Source: Psilocybe azurescens
Taxonomy: Eukaryota; Basidiomycota; Agaricomycetes; Agaricales; Agrocybaceae
Assembly (NCBI GenBank): GCA_023853785.1
Contig: JAJIRX010000309.1
Coordinates: 1 to 64,000 of the forward strand
Length of the DNA stretch: 64,000 nucleotides
Direction of reading: 5' to 3'
Shown: positions 33,931 through 47,127 of the stretch, piece after piece
Layout of the letters: every line of letters starts with the position of its first letter
How positions within the stretch are numbered: the first letter of the stretch is position 1
Position numbers and translations under genes: made by a program
Notes under the pieces: generated by a model
The model's input: the letters and a program-made list of their open reading frames with translations, nothing else
What the model was told of the DNA's origin: nothing
Database searches by the model: none

Positions 33931-35025
33931 ATGGCTACCACCAACAACCCATCTCGCAATGGTGCCACCGACGTGCTATCAAGCTCCGGCAGGTGCATAA
34001 ACAGATTCATCAATTGTGCCCGATCCACTAAACCGATCCAACAAAATTTAGACAACGCTTCTGGACCACATCCGTCGAGTTCGCACACAAACATGGACCG
34101 AAGACCTACTTAACGTTGGCGAAATTACATAGCTGCGGCTTGTACGCCATTATACGATGTTATTACGCCCACAGTTTCCCGGACATTGCAAGAGCAGCTC
34201 ATATAGACGTCAGTATATCGATAACATCCGAAACAAACAATTACACTGATGCTCGAACATGTAGCAAACACTGAGAACGGGATGGAACGAAGCTGTATAC
34301 TGTATGGCTATGAAATGGAAGTTTCTCTGTGCGCCAGGATGCGGATTACTGTTGAAGTACGTTGTCGAGTTTTATCAGTTTTCATTACTAACTACTCATG
34401 TACCTAGTACATCCTTCGGATTCTTTCAAATTGCAGGCGTTAATAATAATATGTATGCACGAACAGCGGTCATGTGCACCATCATATCATCAGGGCTTGG
34501 TACCGCCGTGTCTGCGTCGTATATATGTCTGCAATCAAGTTTTATAGGCCCCAGATTTGCTCAAGGATGGCTTGAGGTGATTATATGACGTACTTGTGAA
34601 TTGAGCTCTTCACTAACTATTTCCGTCGTCGAGGCGTCTAATTGTCGCAATAGCAGGCAATCATTCAATTTTTCATGTTCTTGACTCTGCCTTTCTCCCT
34701 TCTTGCATGGTAGGCTATCACAACCGTAATCTTTCTTCATTAAAATTTCTCAGTGTGCAATATTAGGTCGATTTCTTTTGGTGTACTAACTTTGTTCATC
34801 ACAATATTCACTGATCCAAATCAAACCTACACTGCTAGTCAAACCAAGTCAATCATTACCGCTGTATTCTTATTCGCTTTGGTCATATTCCACACTATTC
34901 CAGTAATCGGCGCTGCAAAGCAAATCAACCACATGACTTGGTAAGCCTCTGCGAATCTATTCTGGGATGTAGTAGTAACGACTTGGTTTTCAAGGACCCG
35001 TTATAATAATCCATCAAACTGTTAG
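33931..35025 (+). CDS. Multi-pass membrane protein, array paralogue B (type 1), one frame slip
   Basis: Seven exons start at ATG 33931 (MATTNNPSRNGATDVLSSS). Exon 2 gives QRFWTTSVEFAHKHGPKTYL and AKLHSCGLYAIIRCYYAH; exon 3 KWKFLCAPGCGLLLN; exon 4 TSFGFFQIAGVNNNMYARTA and a hydrophobic segment; exon 5 should give a second hydrophobic stretch ending LLAW. Exon 6 gives SISFGVLTLFITIFTDPNQTY and a last helix (VFLFALVIFHTIPVIGAAK), and exon 7 ends TRYNNPSNC at 35025. About four membrane segments are likely. In exon 5 one base is missing at 34667-34673 compared with paralogue C, so this copy may be inactive. The family has no function known to me. Upstream, CTACAACTTGAAA lies about 20 bases before the ATG, as in the other copies. 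Confidence 0.75.
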
Positions 35026-36109
35026 GAGAAAGAATTCAATGGATCTTGTATTCATTCACATGCATTCGAAACATGTTGTAAATCTACTTCTCTTCTACAT
35101 TTTTATCCGGTCAGTACTGCCTACACGGACATTATTTAGTTTTATTCCAACGTCGCCTACTTTCCGCTGAATGTTGGACAGGATTCATGTACACACTCTT
35201 CATAGACTGGTCCTATGAATAACAATCGAGATTTTTAAATTGATAGCATACTAAATTTAGGAATCGGACTCGTCTGAGAGCTCCTTAAAAGGCTAGGAAG
35301 CTGGAGCACAGTGCTTTGCTTCTTAGTAAACCATCAAGTATCGAAATCGATGGCGTGGTTTTTCACGTGTTGGCTGCTTAAAATAGATATATGTCGCTGA
35401 CCGTGACAGGCAGTACAGCTTGCCTCATGTGCTGTGAGTACTGCAGAATACCGAAGGCTCGTGATCAGCCGGTGAAGACGCGGATTAGCAATTGGAATCA
35501 GTAAGTGGCACAAGAATAGTTCCTCGCTTTAGGTATTGTCCGGTGTCGTTATGGGTTTCTGGACAAGGTAAACGTTAATAGATCTGAATCGACAATTGAG
35601 ATGGACGTACTATGCCGAGGCAGAAAGCTAAATACGCCACCTACGTATCGCACGGATTAAAAGCTATTAAAAGGTGTTTTTAAGGTCGCCCTGGATTGCC
35701 AAGGAATTGCATTGAAGCCACGAAGCCAATTGTAAACATTTCTTTTCAACTAACAAGAACTCGACCGAAGAAAACGCATGGACCTACTGCTTGAGATCTT
35801 TAGTGCCTGCAGTGAACGTAAGGTCCATGTGCACAGATTTGGACCGTGGGTCTCTTGAATCAGAAGTATGATGTGCTGGGAACTTTTGGGAAACTTTCTG
35901 ACTACGATCTGACAGTAGCTGAACGCAATTCCGTTTTCTATGAATCGGCCATGCCACGACTCCCTTAGACACTACAAATACCAAACCCCACTCCGTTACT
36001 TGAAGTCAAGCCTACCAAGTTCAACCATAAATACCGCAGCATCGCACATCGTAGTGTAGATTTCAGCCCCTTCCGTTCTTCTACAACTCGAATTTTCTCT
36101 CCTTGATTT
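35026..36109. repeat. Downstream/upstream spacer between paralogues B and C
   Basis: 35026-35560 recurs after paralogues C (37195-37740), D (48039-48600) and F (61529-62050), with phrases such as CATGTTGTAAATCTACTTCTCT. 35780-36109 holds the start region of paralogue C, with a TATA-like CATAAATACC at 36026-36035. No separate gene seen. Confidence 0.7.
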
Positions 36110-37194
36110 ATGGCTACCACTATCGACATGACTTGTAATGGAAGGACCAACGTACTCTCGATGTCGGAGAGGTACATAGAACAGCTTCGCCAATCTTGCA
36201 CAACCCACTCAGCCCATTTTAGACTCCGCTTCTGGACCACATTCGTCAAAATTTCCCACGAACTTAGACCTACGGCCTACATAGCCTTAGTAAAATTACA
36301 TAGCTGCGGATTGCACGTAGCTCTGCAATGCTATTACGTCCACAGCTCCACATACAATGAAAGAGGGGCTATTATGGACGTCAGTGCCTCGACAATGTCC
36401 AAAGAAAGGACTATACTAATATTCGGACATGTAGGAAACGTTGAGAACCGGATGGAATAAAGCAGTGTACAGTATATCTGTAAAATGGAAGTTGCTCTGT
36501 GCACCAGGATGTGGATTATTCTTGAAGTATGTCACCGAGTTTTATCAATTTTCATTACTGACTACTCACGTACCTAGTACATCCTTCGGATTCTTTCAAA
36601 TTGCAGGCGTCAATAATAATATGTATGCACGAACAGCGGTCATGTGCACCATCATATCATCAGGGCTTAGTACTGCCGTGTCTGCGTCGTATATATGTCT
36701 GCAATCAAGTTTTCTAGGCCCCAGATTTGCTCAAGGATGGCTTGAGGTGAGTATATGACGTACTTGTGAATTGAAATCTTCACTAACTATTTCCGTTGTC
36801 AAGGCGTCTAATTGTCGCAATAGCAGGCAATCATTCGACTTTTTCATGTTCTTGACTCTGCCTTTCTCCCATCTCGCATGGTAGGTTATCACAACCGTAA
36901 CCTTTATTCAGTAACACTTCTCAATATGCAATATTAGGTCTATTTCTTTTGGTGTATTAAGTTTGTTCATCACAATCTTCACTATCCAAATCAAACCTAC
37001 ACCGCCAGTCAAACCACGTCAATCATTACCACTGTATTCTTATTCGCTTTGGTAGTGTTCCACACTATCCCAGTAATCGGCGCTGCGAAGCAAATCAACC
37101 ACATGACTTGGTAAGCTCTGCGAATTTATGCTGGGATACAGTAGTAACAACTTGTTTCTCAAGGACCCGTTATAATAATCCATCAAACTGTTAG
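36110..37194 (+). CDS. Multi-pass membrane protein, array paralogue C (type 2), one frame slip
   Basis: Same seven-exon plan, ATG at 36110 (MATTIDMTCNGRTNVLSMS). Exon 2 is of the second type (LRFWTTFVKISHELRPTAYI, HSCGLHVALQCYYVH), and exon 3 starts ETLRTGWNKAVY. Exons 4 and 5, however, are nearly identical to those of paralogue B (TSFGFFQIAGVNNNMYARTA, FFMFLTLPFSHLAW). In exon 6 the base after FTIF is lost (CACTATCCAAA against CACTGATCCAAA in the others, near 36989), which shifts the frame and should truncate the last helix. The stop in the ancestral frame is at 37192-37194. Confidence 0.7.
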
Positions 37195-40100
37195 GAGAAA
37201 TAATTCAAAGGATCTTATTTTCATTCACACGCATTCGAAACATGTTGTAAATCTACTTCTCTTCTACGTTTTTATCCGGTCAATACTACCCACACGGACA
37301 TTATTTAGTTTTATTCCAACGTCGCCTACTTTCTATTGGATGTTGGACAGCAGATTCATGTACACCCTTTTCATAGACTGGTCCTATAAATAACAATCGA
37401 GCTTTGTAAATTGGTAGCTTAGCAGATTTAGGAATCGGAATGGTCTAGGAGCTCCTTAAAGGCTAAGAAACTGGAACGCAGTGCTTTGAAACAGTCAGGT
37501 AGCGACATCGAGGGCGTGGTTTGTTTTCACGTGTTGGCTACTTGAAATAGATATATGTCGCTGACACTCACAAAATGCAAGTGACAGGCAGTACAGCTTG
37601 CCTTAAGTGGTGTGAGCATTTTAGTCATCTAACCGACTCCCGCGGTCGTCAAAAACGATTCTGCACTAAAATATGCTTGCCGACCCCGAGCCTCGGTGCA
37701 TCACGGGCGGACGCGGTGTGCTTTCTATTTCTTTGATTCGCTGATAGTTTAAGTGTTCATCATCAACCAACGTACACATGAATCATATTTGTTAGCCACG
37801 GGTATACACATACTACGTACATTGTGCATAAACGTGAACAGCGTTCGAATGCAATTAGGCACGGAATGCAAGGAAAATAGAACAAATCAGCGAATGAACG
37901 ATGTCTACTCGTGTAGATTGTGAGACGTCTTCCTGCACCAAAGAAATTAAAGCTTAACCCAGCAACTGCCACTGACTCGGATCGCAGAACACATATTCCC
38001 TGCAAACTTATATTGGAAACAACATCACCCATTGATGACGCTCTATGCACCAATTAGGCGGAACTCTTCGATCTCTCATCTTCAGTCCATCCTTTGGCCA
38101 TTCTCTTGTTTCGCTCATTTTCTCACTTTGCAGCCCATGCAAAGTTGATCAGGCCCATCCCGACCCCTCCGCATCTTGCCACCCGCTTTTAGTGTCACCG
38201 AGACTTTGCCCCAGCCAAGCGCCCATTGTTTCCCCCTTTTGGTATTTTTAGCTGTCCCCCTCCTCTTTCGGCCTGTCATCATTCTGTCATCCACTCATCG
38301 CCGCAGTCTCTCAGCTTGGTAGTCTTGCTTTCTCCTCTCCTGTGAACGTTGAGCTGTATATACAGTCATATTACCGTGGTCTCTGTGTAGGTAACATGTA
38401 TCACTGGTTAAATTTCAGCGGATGACACTCGACATCAGGTGCGAGATTCGAGTCCCAAACGTTGTTAAATTCCTAGGGCATCGATCTTCCTCAACACTCC
38501 GTGGATGACTTCCAATATCGAGCTTTAGACTCGGGTTGAAGTGCATAACGAACGCATCGTACTCCGCCTTCAAAATACTGGTCGATCCATCCATTACGGG
38601 AACTCGTCACCCTCTGAGGTAAATCAAGAGCCAGCCGTAGATCGTTTCCATAGTTGTCGTGCGGAATCTGGTGCATACCCCAGAAGTTGGTACGTTGGGT
38701 TGGTTGGTCCTCATTGTGTGTATTCTTATGGAGTTTGCTTCGAGTGCGTATGGAAAGACCGGTTGTCAGGTTTCCGGTGAGAGTCGCGTTTTCGACGCTG
38801 AGTTGGGCTACGAGAGCCGACAGAGTGGATCAAATGTACACCAAAGTCCATGGATAGTCCTCGCCGCAGTCATACCTCAGTCTCCTCGGTTTCTGCCCTC
38901 CTGCGAACATTGGTCTGTATACCTAAGAGGAAGTACTTATTGTGCTCTATATATACAGAAGAATGGGAGTGAATCGGGAGTGAATTAGGGCGGTAAACAT
39001 CTTGAATCCTGAGCAAATCTTGGGATCTCTTACTACTGGGATAGTAATTAAGCACATTGCCCCGATATCATTCGAGGTGACATTTGCGTACTATTTCATC
39101 ACTCTCATCCCTTCTGTGAGGCCATTAGCAGAGGACTCGTTCGGAGTTGTCCTGCCTAATCTGCCGTTCCATTAATCAGAACGTATATCTTGTCCAACTA
39201 AGCAACATTCAGATTTTGTGACCGAGTCATAGGTTATATTGGTGAAGCATATATCACTGTGATGTTCCGCCGAAGGCTTTGAATCTGTACACACTACGCA
39301 GAACAATGAGCATCGCTGCAATTTGAGGCCAGTCCTGGTCTTCAAGTCAGTATCCGGTAAAAATACTGGAGCACCAAAATATAACGCAACCCTCCCACAT
39401 GTTGGATCAGATCCTCAACATTGTCATACCCTTTCTTGGTGGGTATACGTAATACGCTATGTTTATCATTTATAAACTGTGAAATCTTGTCTGTAATCCG
39501 AGTCAAACCTACTCCCAGAGTCTTGTGCACCCTATGCTTGATTTACGCGGGCTTTGACATGAGATTGGTGCAATCTGTCTTCTCTTACACCCTCCCCACT
39601 GATGAGCGGCTCTTTGCCTCACCGATCTGGACGATCTATTTTGGGCAGTGACGGACTGTTTGTTTTTATGCACTGATGTGCAGTTTCATTTCGATCTCAT
39701 TACCGAAGTCTGTGCACCGATCAAAGCTTCGATATCTCTTTTCCCTTCGGGCGCTCTGAAATGTCACATCCTAACGCTAGAATTTTTATCGCAGCACTGC
39801 AAGCCATCTCTTAATATGATAGAACCTCGGAAATTTCGAGGAACAACCCTTCATGGTGGCAACACAATAAATAATGGCATCAAAAACTAACCTCAGTGGG
39901 GCTTTAGGTTTTGTTCCAGGTAGCTGCTAATTGCCTGTGAGGAGGTGACTCCTGTGGCAGACCAAAACGAAGTGGGGCTTGCTAGACATCATTGTTAACC
40001 TAGCGCCCCAGCCTTGCCACCGCCACTTTTTCGTAATATCTTATCTTCTGCGTCTACATACATGTGACCGCAATCCCCAACCTTTTCCTTAGACAGCAAC

Positions 40101-40559
40101 TCCCACTTTTCTCTCTCCTTAGGCATCGTACACATCTGTAACGCAGCCAGTCGTTCAATAGTAGGCTCGTCCCCATTCGACTTTACCACTCGTGAGACCA
40201 AAGTGCACCTACTGAGTGAACTCGACCAACTGGCGCAGCCAGTCGTTCAATCGATATATCGTGGTCTTGTATTTTCCATCGTGACTCTCGGTGAACCCTG
40301 TAACGGCGGGCTTTCGATCATCCGATAATTAACCGATCAAATTACAACTATACCGAATTCTATCTTTATTCGCACCCAGTGAGATCGGGGAGAACGAGAT
40401 CTCGGAGGACAAATAACCCAGTATTTATTTTCACAAGACACAAGTAAGGGAGTCTAATTAAACTGTCCTGGAGAGGTGGAAAAGACATGTCCGGACTTGC
40501 ATAAATAGCAAAGCGCCTTTCTACCACCTAGAACTTGAAATTACCCCTCCACCTGCAGA
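37195..40559. repeat. Array block 3: downstream spacer, trehalose-flank copy, repeated spacer
   Basis: No intact gene. 37195-37740 is the common downstream spacer. 37990-38330 copies the trehalose gene's 5' flank, and 38640-39990 copies 32150-33540. 40252-40325 shares a motif with 26395-26465. A TATA-like CATAAATAG (40499-40507) and the AACTTGAAA motif (40531-40540) precede paralogue D. Confidence 0.75.
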
Positions 40560-41457
40560 ATGGCTACCACCAATAACTCATCTAGCAACGGAGTGATCGG
40601 CGTGCTATCAAGCTTGCGCAGGTGCACAAAATAGATTCATCAAGTGTACACGATTCACTAAACCGATTCAACACAAATTAGACAACGCTTCTGGAATACA
40701 TCTGTCGAGTTCGCACACCAACATGGACCGAAAACCTATTTGACGTTGGCGAAATTACATAGCTGCGGCTTGTATGCTATTATACGATGTTATTACGCCC
40801 ACAGTGTCCCGGACATCGCAAGAACAGCTCATATAGATGTCAGTATATCGATAACATTCAAAACAAACAATTACAATGATGCTCGAACATGTAGCAAACG
40901 CTGAGAACGGGATGGAACGAAGCCGTATTTTTTTTTTTTTTTTTTTGTATTATGTTATAGCCTCTGAGGGGCGGGCCCCTGCCTTGGCTTTGTATCTACG
41001 TGTACATCTAGTAGCATAATCATTACGGTCTTTTCTTCATCATCGGCAGTCCTCTGCACCCCAGAGGGCCCTCACGTCCCCCTGCCGGGCCCGACAGATC
41101 CGCTATCGTTTGAGAACTTCGCCTCAGAAGTTTGTGATATATTATCTACGGCGAAAGTCGTTCGACTTTTGAATATTTCTAGGTTGCCCGTCCAGTATCT
41201 TGGATGGCATGTGTGACCTTGTCGGTCCTCGGTCCGCGAGGATAGTCGCTATGTGACGTCTAGCTTGTCTCTGGTGGCAGGGTGATAGGGACATATTGGG
41301 AGTTGTTGTTAGTTCTGTGGGAGGGTCGAGTGTGAGGGTCTTGAATGAGTGGGTGAGCGGGCGTGGGGCGTGGTTTGCATTCCGGAGGGTGCTGTCTTCG
41401 CGTTGTCGTTGTCGCGAGGGTCCGGGTATCCTTCCTAGTCTTCAGGTTCAGGGAGAC

Positions 41458-42432
41458 TTACCGTTCTAGTAGGCCGTCGCCATATTGTTTGAATCGTTTC
41501 GTTTGAGCAATGAATTTCAAAAGTGATTTAGCCATTCCTAAGTTGGTAGTTAATTGCTCCAGGCTGGGGCGGTCGGTTTTTATTTTGATATACATTTCTT
41601 TCCGCAGTCGCCGGTGTGTGCGGCACTCGAAGAGAAAGTGTTCCACTGTCTCTACAGCGCGTTCTCCGCCCTCGGCGCTCACGGCAGTTTGGGCATTTGT
41701 CCGTCGTTGATTTGTGTATCCTGTAAAGGTGAGCATTTAGAGGGATGTGTCCGGTGCGTACCTGTATCAGTAGGCTTGATTGCGCTCTGTTGAGGCAGAA
41801 GCTGATTTTTCTGAATTTCGTGCAGGCGAAGTCGGGGTCGATGTGCTTGAAACTGGCTGCTCTCGGTGAGCTGTCCCACCTGTTCTTCCATAATAGCATT
41901 AGTTCCTCATGGTACGCTTGCCGTTCCGCAGATGCGCTTATCGGGAGTTTGCCCCTTAGTGTTGTGGGTAGGTCACTCCTACAGCTGCTGGAGCCGCTAG
42001 CGGCTTTCTTCGCCTCTTCGTCTGCTTTCTCGTTTCCTTTGACGTCGGTATGGCCAGAGATCCAGGCTATTTTGATCTTCCCAGGTATTTCCCTGGCACT
42101 GGCGACAATCCCATCCACCAGCCATTGACCAGACTTTGCCTTGGGGAATCTGAGTGCTTTGAGGAGGGCCTGGTTGTCTATGTAAACTGTTGTAGTGTTA
42201 GAATGGGTAGTATTAGCTGCACGTAGGAGTTGTAGGGCCAGGTTGCCCCCGGGCGGCCTCCGCCCTCGTAGGAGTTATGCTCGCTTTTGGTTCCCAGATA
42301 GATCGTAATTGAAGCTTCCGGGGTGACCGACCCCCTTCTGTAGAGAATTGCTGATGCTCCAATTCCGTCGCTGTGGCCAGAGCCATCAGAGTATATCTTG
42401 AAGTCTGCGTTATCTGATGCTTCAAACGCCAT
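41458..42432 (-). pseudogene. LINE RNase H and C-terminal zinc motif (broken ORF2)
   Basis: RNase H: IYSDGSGHSDGIGASAILY (first Asp) and TKSEHNSYE (Glu) at 42400-42270, then IAWISGHTDVKGNEKADEEAK (later His/Asp) at about 42070. After it comes a leucine/arginine region (RTGHIPLNAHLYRI) and a CPNC...VEHFLFEC motif near 41700-41630, usual at the end of Tad-like ORF2. The stop is at 41458-41460. The domain is read in at least three frames. Confidence 0.88.
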
Positions 42433-42809
42433 CGATTCCTCCCTGCTGTCATCGATCTGGACAGAGAACGGGGCTGGAAGGTTGGGACGGTTCTTGCCGG
42501 GTGTATGGGTTCAAATTCGTTCGGTTTGAGGTCGAATATCTTCAGTAGGTTTTCGATAGGTGTCTTGTATCTCGGTTTTGAGGGTCCTCGCCCTGCCGAT
42601 TGGACTGCTTTGTGTAGCGGGTGCTGTTTTGGGAGCGTTGCCATCCTGACGATAGCCCTGTGACAGATTTTTAGTAGGGTAAGTTCTATCGGTAATATAC
42701 CTGCGTGTGCATCCAACAGTTCGTTGGGGTTGTCTTGAGACCACCTGCTATAGCTATTGCTGCTTTGCGTTGGATCCGAGTTAGCTGACGAAGACCTGAC
42801 ACTGAGCCT

Positions 42810-43836
42810 ATATTATGAATGTGCCCGACCGGTTTTGTTGGCGGGGTGTACCATGCGTCGAGTCCGGTAGGTCATTTTGGGGATGATGGTGGCGATATAT
42901 AGTTGTCTCATTAGTCTTGCCTCGATGCCTGTAGAGGGTTTGGTCAGTCTGATGAAGTTTAATACCCAATTTGTCGCTTTTTGGTAGCCTTTTGAAGTTG
43001 GCAGTTCCATTTGAGCTGGCTGTCCATGTGTATCCCGAGTAGCTTGAAGTTTTCGACCTCTTTTACCAGGGATCCGTTGATTTCCAATCGTGGATGGTTC
43101 CCGTCGCTGCGTCGGGCCTTATATGTGGGCATGCAATGCATCAGAGCCAGTTTTGATACTTGAACCTGGAGTTGTGGTCTTCGCTCCATTCGAGCCCTCC
43201 TCCCTGATTGTTCATGATTTGATAGAGTTTGTCAGTCGTTTAAGTCGAGGTCAGTTCCTATAGTGATGATGGTCACGTCGTCCACGTAGCCTATAGCATC
43301 CTCTCCGTTGCATCTGTCCACAATTTCGAGTAAGTCTGCATTATAAATAATATAAAGAATCATGGACAAGGGGTCGCCTTGTCCGATACTGTTGTCTATC
43401 GTGAATGGGGTTGACTCAAAGTCGTCAAACTTCAGGGTGGTTCGCCTTTTGGAGAGTATTTCCCCAATCAGCTCCACATATGCTCTTGGGATCCTGCGCT
43501 TTTGAGGTTATGGATGAGTCGGTCTGTTACTGCGTTAGGAAAAGCCCCTTCCACGTCCAGAAATAGGATCGAGGCCACTTTTCCATCTCGCCAGCCTTCC
43601 TTTATCTTCTGGGTCAGGTAGTGTATGGCGTCCGTTGTGGTGCGCCCTGGCCGACCTCCAAAATGTGTACTGGGCAGGAGATCATGTGTTTCGACCAGGT
43701 GGCTGATGTTCTCTGCGAGTATCGCTGTCAGAATTTTGGGATTGTGTTGAGGAGAGCGATAAGGCGGTAGGCTTTGGCTGTCTTGTAGTTTAGCTTGCCT
43801 GGTTTTCGTAGTACAACTGTAATTGACTGCTTCCAC
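42810..43836 (-). pseudogene. LINE reverse transcriptase (broken ORF2)
   Basis: From 43836: FGGRPGRTTTDAIHYL, VASILFLDVEGAFPNAV (first catalytic Asp), then from 43477 SIGQGDPLSMILYIIYN and GYVDDVTII with the intact YVDD box. Thumb sequences (LGIHMDSQLKWNCQ) follow at about 43050. Frames change at about 43480, 43220 and 42960. Confidence 0.92.
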
Positions 43837-44212
43837 TCCTCTGGATAGTGACCTGTGAGAACAATAGCATTAAAAGAAATATCAGTCAATCCATTATTAG
43901 CGGCAATGATTTCTGTAGAACGACGTTAGGAATCTCATCTGGTCCGTGCGCCTTGTATGGAGAGAGTCGCTGCACTTGTCGTTCAATTTGGACTCTGGTG
44001 ATAGTGCCAATGTCTTGTACTGGGTTCGGGTATATGTAATTGGCTGGTATGCTTGAATGTATCGGCTTCCTGGGAAGAAACTGTTGGTGAATATTTGAGC
44101 CTTCCCTTCATTTGTTGAAATTTCAGTCGTTTAGTCTGAGTATATGTCAATTGCCTCTAGTGTTGGGATTCTCGGTCGACCTCCATCGCCGGTTGGGTTC
44201 CTAAGATATCTA

Positions 44213-45410
44213 TTAGCTGTCCATAAATCTCGCGGTACTTGCCTCTGAGAGCCAGTCGTTCCAGTGCTTCCGTTTTGTCTCAATTACCAGCTTTGCAAAG
44301 GTAGATTTTGCGTCTTTGAATTTTTGGTGGCAAGGGTGTTGATCGAAGGCACGGAGCTTGTGGTGTAGGCTTCCTAGCCTATTCTTGTGTCGCTTGGCGT
44401 CCTCGATTTCGCTAGTCCACCATCGTTTCTTGTCAGGCATGGGCTTTTGGAGTTTGATTCGAGTACGGATTGTGTCTTGTAGAGCTTCCTTCAGGGAGCA
44501 TGCGGCATCGGTTATTTCAGCCATGGTTTTGAGTGGTCTAGGACCAGCTAATTCGCTTAGCCTGATCGCGAGATTCTTGGTGAAGTCGTCCCAGTCGGCT
44601 GTTCAGTAGTTGTACGAGGGCTTGTCGACGGTTGCTGGGTGTCTGAGATCTAGGATGGAGACAATTGGGTAGTGGTCGGTGTTCGCTGGTCGGAGTCGAA
44701 GTCCACATCGCACTGTATCACCCGGTCTATCAGGTCAGCTGTGGCAAAAACGTTGTCCGGTCTTGATGTACGTCCAGTGACCATGTGTTCAAGGGTTGGG
44801 ATGCCCTTTGGGAGGATCATGTTCAGCCCGATATTTTCCTAAGAGATCGATCAGTACGTCCGCTGATTTCAGAGCTGTGCGAGTGAAAAGCCTATCATCT
44901 TCGTCCTTGTCCCATAGCAGGTGGTGACGATTGAAATCTCCTGCCCATATCATGTGGTCTGTCTCTTCTGCCATCAGCCTCTGCTTCTGGACTTCTATGA
45001 AAGAGGTCAGTGCATTAATTGTGTCGTCTTTGTCGCATGGGTTGTAAATATTGAACAGTGAGAGCCGACCATATGGGCCTTTCAGCTGGATTGCAGTAAC
45101 GTCGTTTGTGCCCGGTATCATCAGCTCCTGCCAGCTACCTGTGTTGATCCCTCTATTGACCCATATTCCTGAGCGAACTGTTGCATTTAATGTATGTCTT
45201 CCTGGAGGGTATACCTGTCGAAAGTGGTTATTAGTGATTATGTGGCCATAGAAAGTAATGTGTGGTTCTTGGATTAGAATTATATCGTATTTTGTGCTGA
45301 GTCCGCTGTTAAGTAGCTCCTTGTGTGCAACCTCCGATTTGTTTAAGTTGATTTGCAGTATGCGTAGCTGCGTTAGTGCTGGTTGCGCCTCTTGTAGGTT
45401 CGTCATTTTA
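44213..45410 (-). pseudogene. LINE endonuclease and linker (start of ORF2)
   Basis: ORF2 probably starts MTNLQEAQPALTQLR near 45405 and is fused in frame to the end of ORF1. The APE-like endonuclease shows LQINLNKSE, IILIQEP (catalytic Glu) and MIWAGDFNRHHLLWD (catalytic Asp/Asn and following His). It is open to 44789. The linker to RT (KRRWWTSEIEDAKRHKNRL) is at 44524-44213 in another frame. Confidence 0.9.
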
Positions 45411-47127
45411 GAGTTGTGTGGCCTGCAACGGTGGTAGCTTGCCGTCTTCAGGGGGTAGTCTCCCCATCTCTTTGGCGTGGCGTTTTCTACTGAATTTTCA
45501 GGCTGAGGGCTGCCTTCTGTGCTGGCTGGTAGTGGAGGAGGGCTTGACTGGGGGTTGGCGGCCGCTTCTGCATTTTCAGCAATAACTGCTCTCCGCATCG
45601 CGATCCTCCTTTGGGCCGCCTTCTGACTTTCCTTGGATGATTCGGCTGTTGGTACCTCATAGCTTGCACTGCGTCGTGGAAAATTTTGCTGGGTGTCGGT
45701 GTTCATCGACCAGGTCCATGGTTCGTCAGTAGGGATGAAAGGCAGAGTGTTTTCTGGAGTGGTGAGATTTTTGTCTTCGGCTTTCTTTTGGAATGTCGGG
45801 CATGTTCTATCGTAGCTTGTGTGGTCCGAAGATTTGCAGGACACACAGTATTTCTTTGGCTGGTACAATCCTTGGTTCTGTGGCCGGGCTCACCACACTG
45901 ACCGCAAATGTCGACACTGGTGCTACATTCTTTTGCATAATGGTTATATCCCTGGCATTTCAAGCATCGGATCGGATCGACCTTGCATTTTTCGACTGTG
46001 ATCTTCTTGTTTGCTATGTGGATACCTAGAGCAATCATTCGGTTAGCTTTGATAACATTTTCGGTGGTAAGAATAATGTGAGCCCATTTCTGGTGCTCCT
46101 TCCTTCGTTCTATAGCTTTTGCCCATCTCATTGATATGATGACCCCCGCATCCAGACCGTTGGATTCTTCAACCTCCTCCACGAAACTTGGGTCTTCTGG
46201 CTCCACGCTAAGTGGGACAAATTTAGCGATTAACTGGTAAGATCGTTTCTGCGTCTCCACGTTTTCCCCTACTGCCTTACACAGCTGCACCATGTTCTCT
46301 TCCTTCCTCCCCCATGCAGCGCCATAGTCAGAGTCGAACTCCACCAGGAGGCCTCCGTTACGCTGCTTTGTCGCTGATCGTAGATGAACCCCGTCTGTCG
46401 CTCTGGCCCCAAGGATCTTGTTGAGTTTTTCTTTGGTTTCGCGGTCTCCCATACCCTCTATGCTGGAGTTAGGTCCGATTCCCCTGAGCATGAATTGACG
46501 TCAACGTATGCCGTGTCTTGCTAGCATCCTGGGATTTGCTGAGGCGGGCGGCTGTGACAGAACCTGGCTATATCGACGGACGCCCCTGTGGGCGGTGGGA
46601 GATCCTGCTGCATGGATCGAGGTTGTGTATCCAACATCTGGGTTGGCTTGTTCAGGTTGTCAGCCACTCTCGAGAGTTCCTCCAACTTGGCGTCGACTTT
46701 CAATTGTGTGTGTTTGATGAGTTGAGTGATTTCCGATGTAAAGAATTCCAGTTCCGAGTTAAATCCATCGTGATATGTCTGTGTGGCTTCTTCCTGATCT
46801 GCGTCCTCCATCATGTATGCAAGTGCTCGAAGCCCCTGCATGACTGGCTGTGGCACTCCAGGTGTCATCTCCATGATCTGATGAAGGCATGATCCTGCCA
46901 TGGCCATGGTGAGTGGGCAGTCCGCCGGTACCAGCAGTCGCCCTAGTTTCAGAAACGTCCTCCCATCTTTTGAGCTTTTGATCAACTCTAGATCCTCTAC
47001 CGTTTCTGCCGGTCCGTTCGCCCCTAGTGAGACGTCCAGTTGTCTTTACTGCGTCTTTGTTGCTTGATGTTCCGGTCGCCGGAGTGATCTTCCGGTTTCT
47101 TGCTGTGCCGCTTGTAGTATTCATATT
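45411..47127 (-). pseudogene. LINE ORF1, Gag-like protein with three zinc knuckles
   Basis: A likely start at 47127 (MNTTSGTARNRKITPA) leads into segments in two further frames: PADCPLTMAMAGSCLHQIM at 46920-46860, and from 46491 an open region with MRWAKAIERRKEHQKWAH. Knuckles CLKCQGYNHYAKEC and CGQCGEPGHRTKDC are both C-x2-C-x4-H-x4-C, and CVSCKSSDHTSYDRTC has a longer last gap. The protein would coat the LINE RNA. Frame breaks lie near 46950, 46510 and 45800. Confidence 0.88.
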
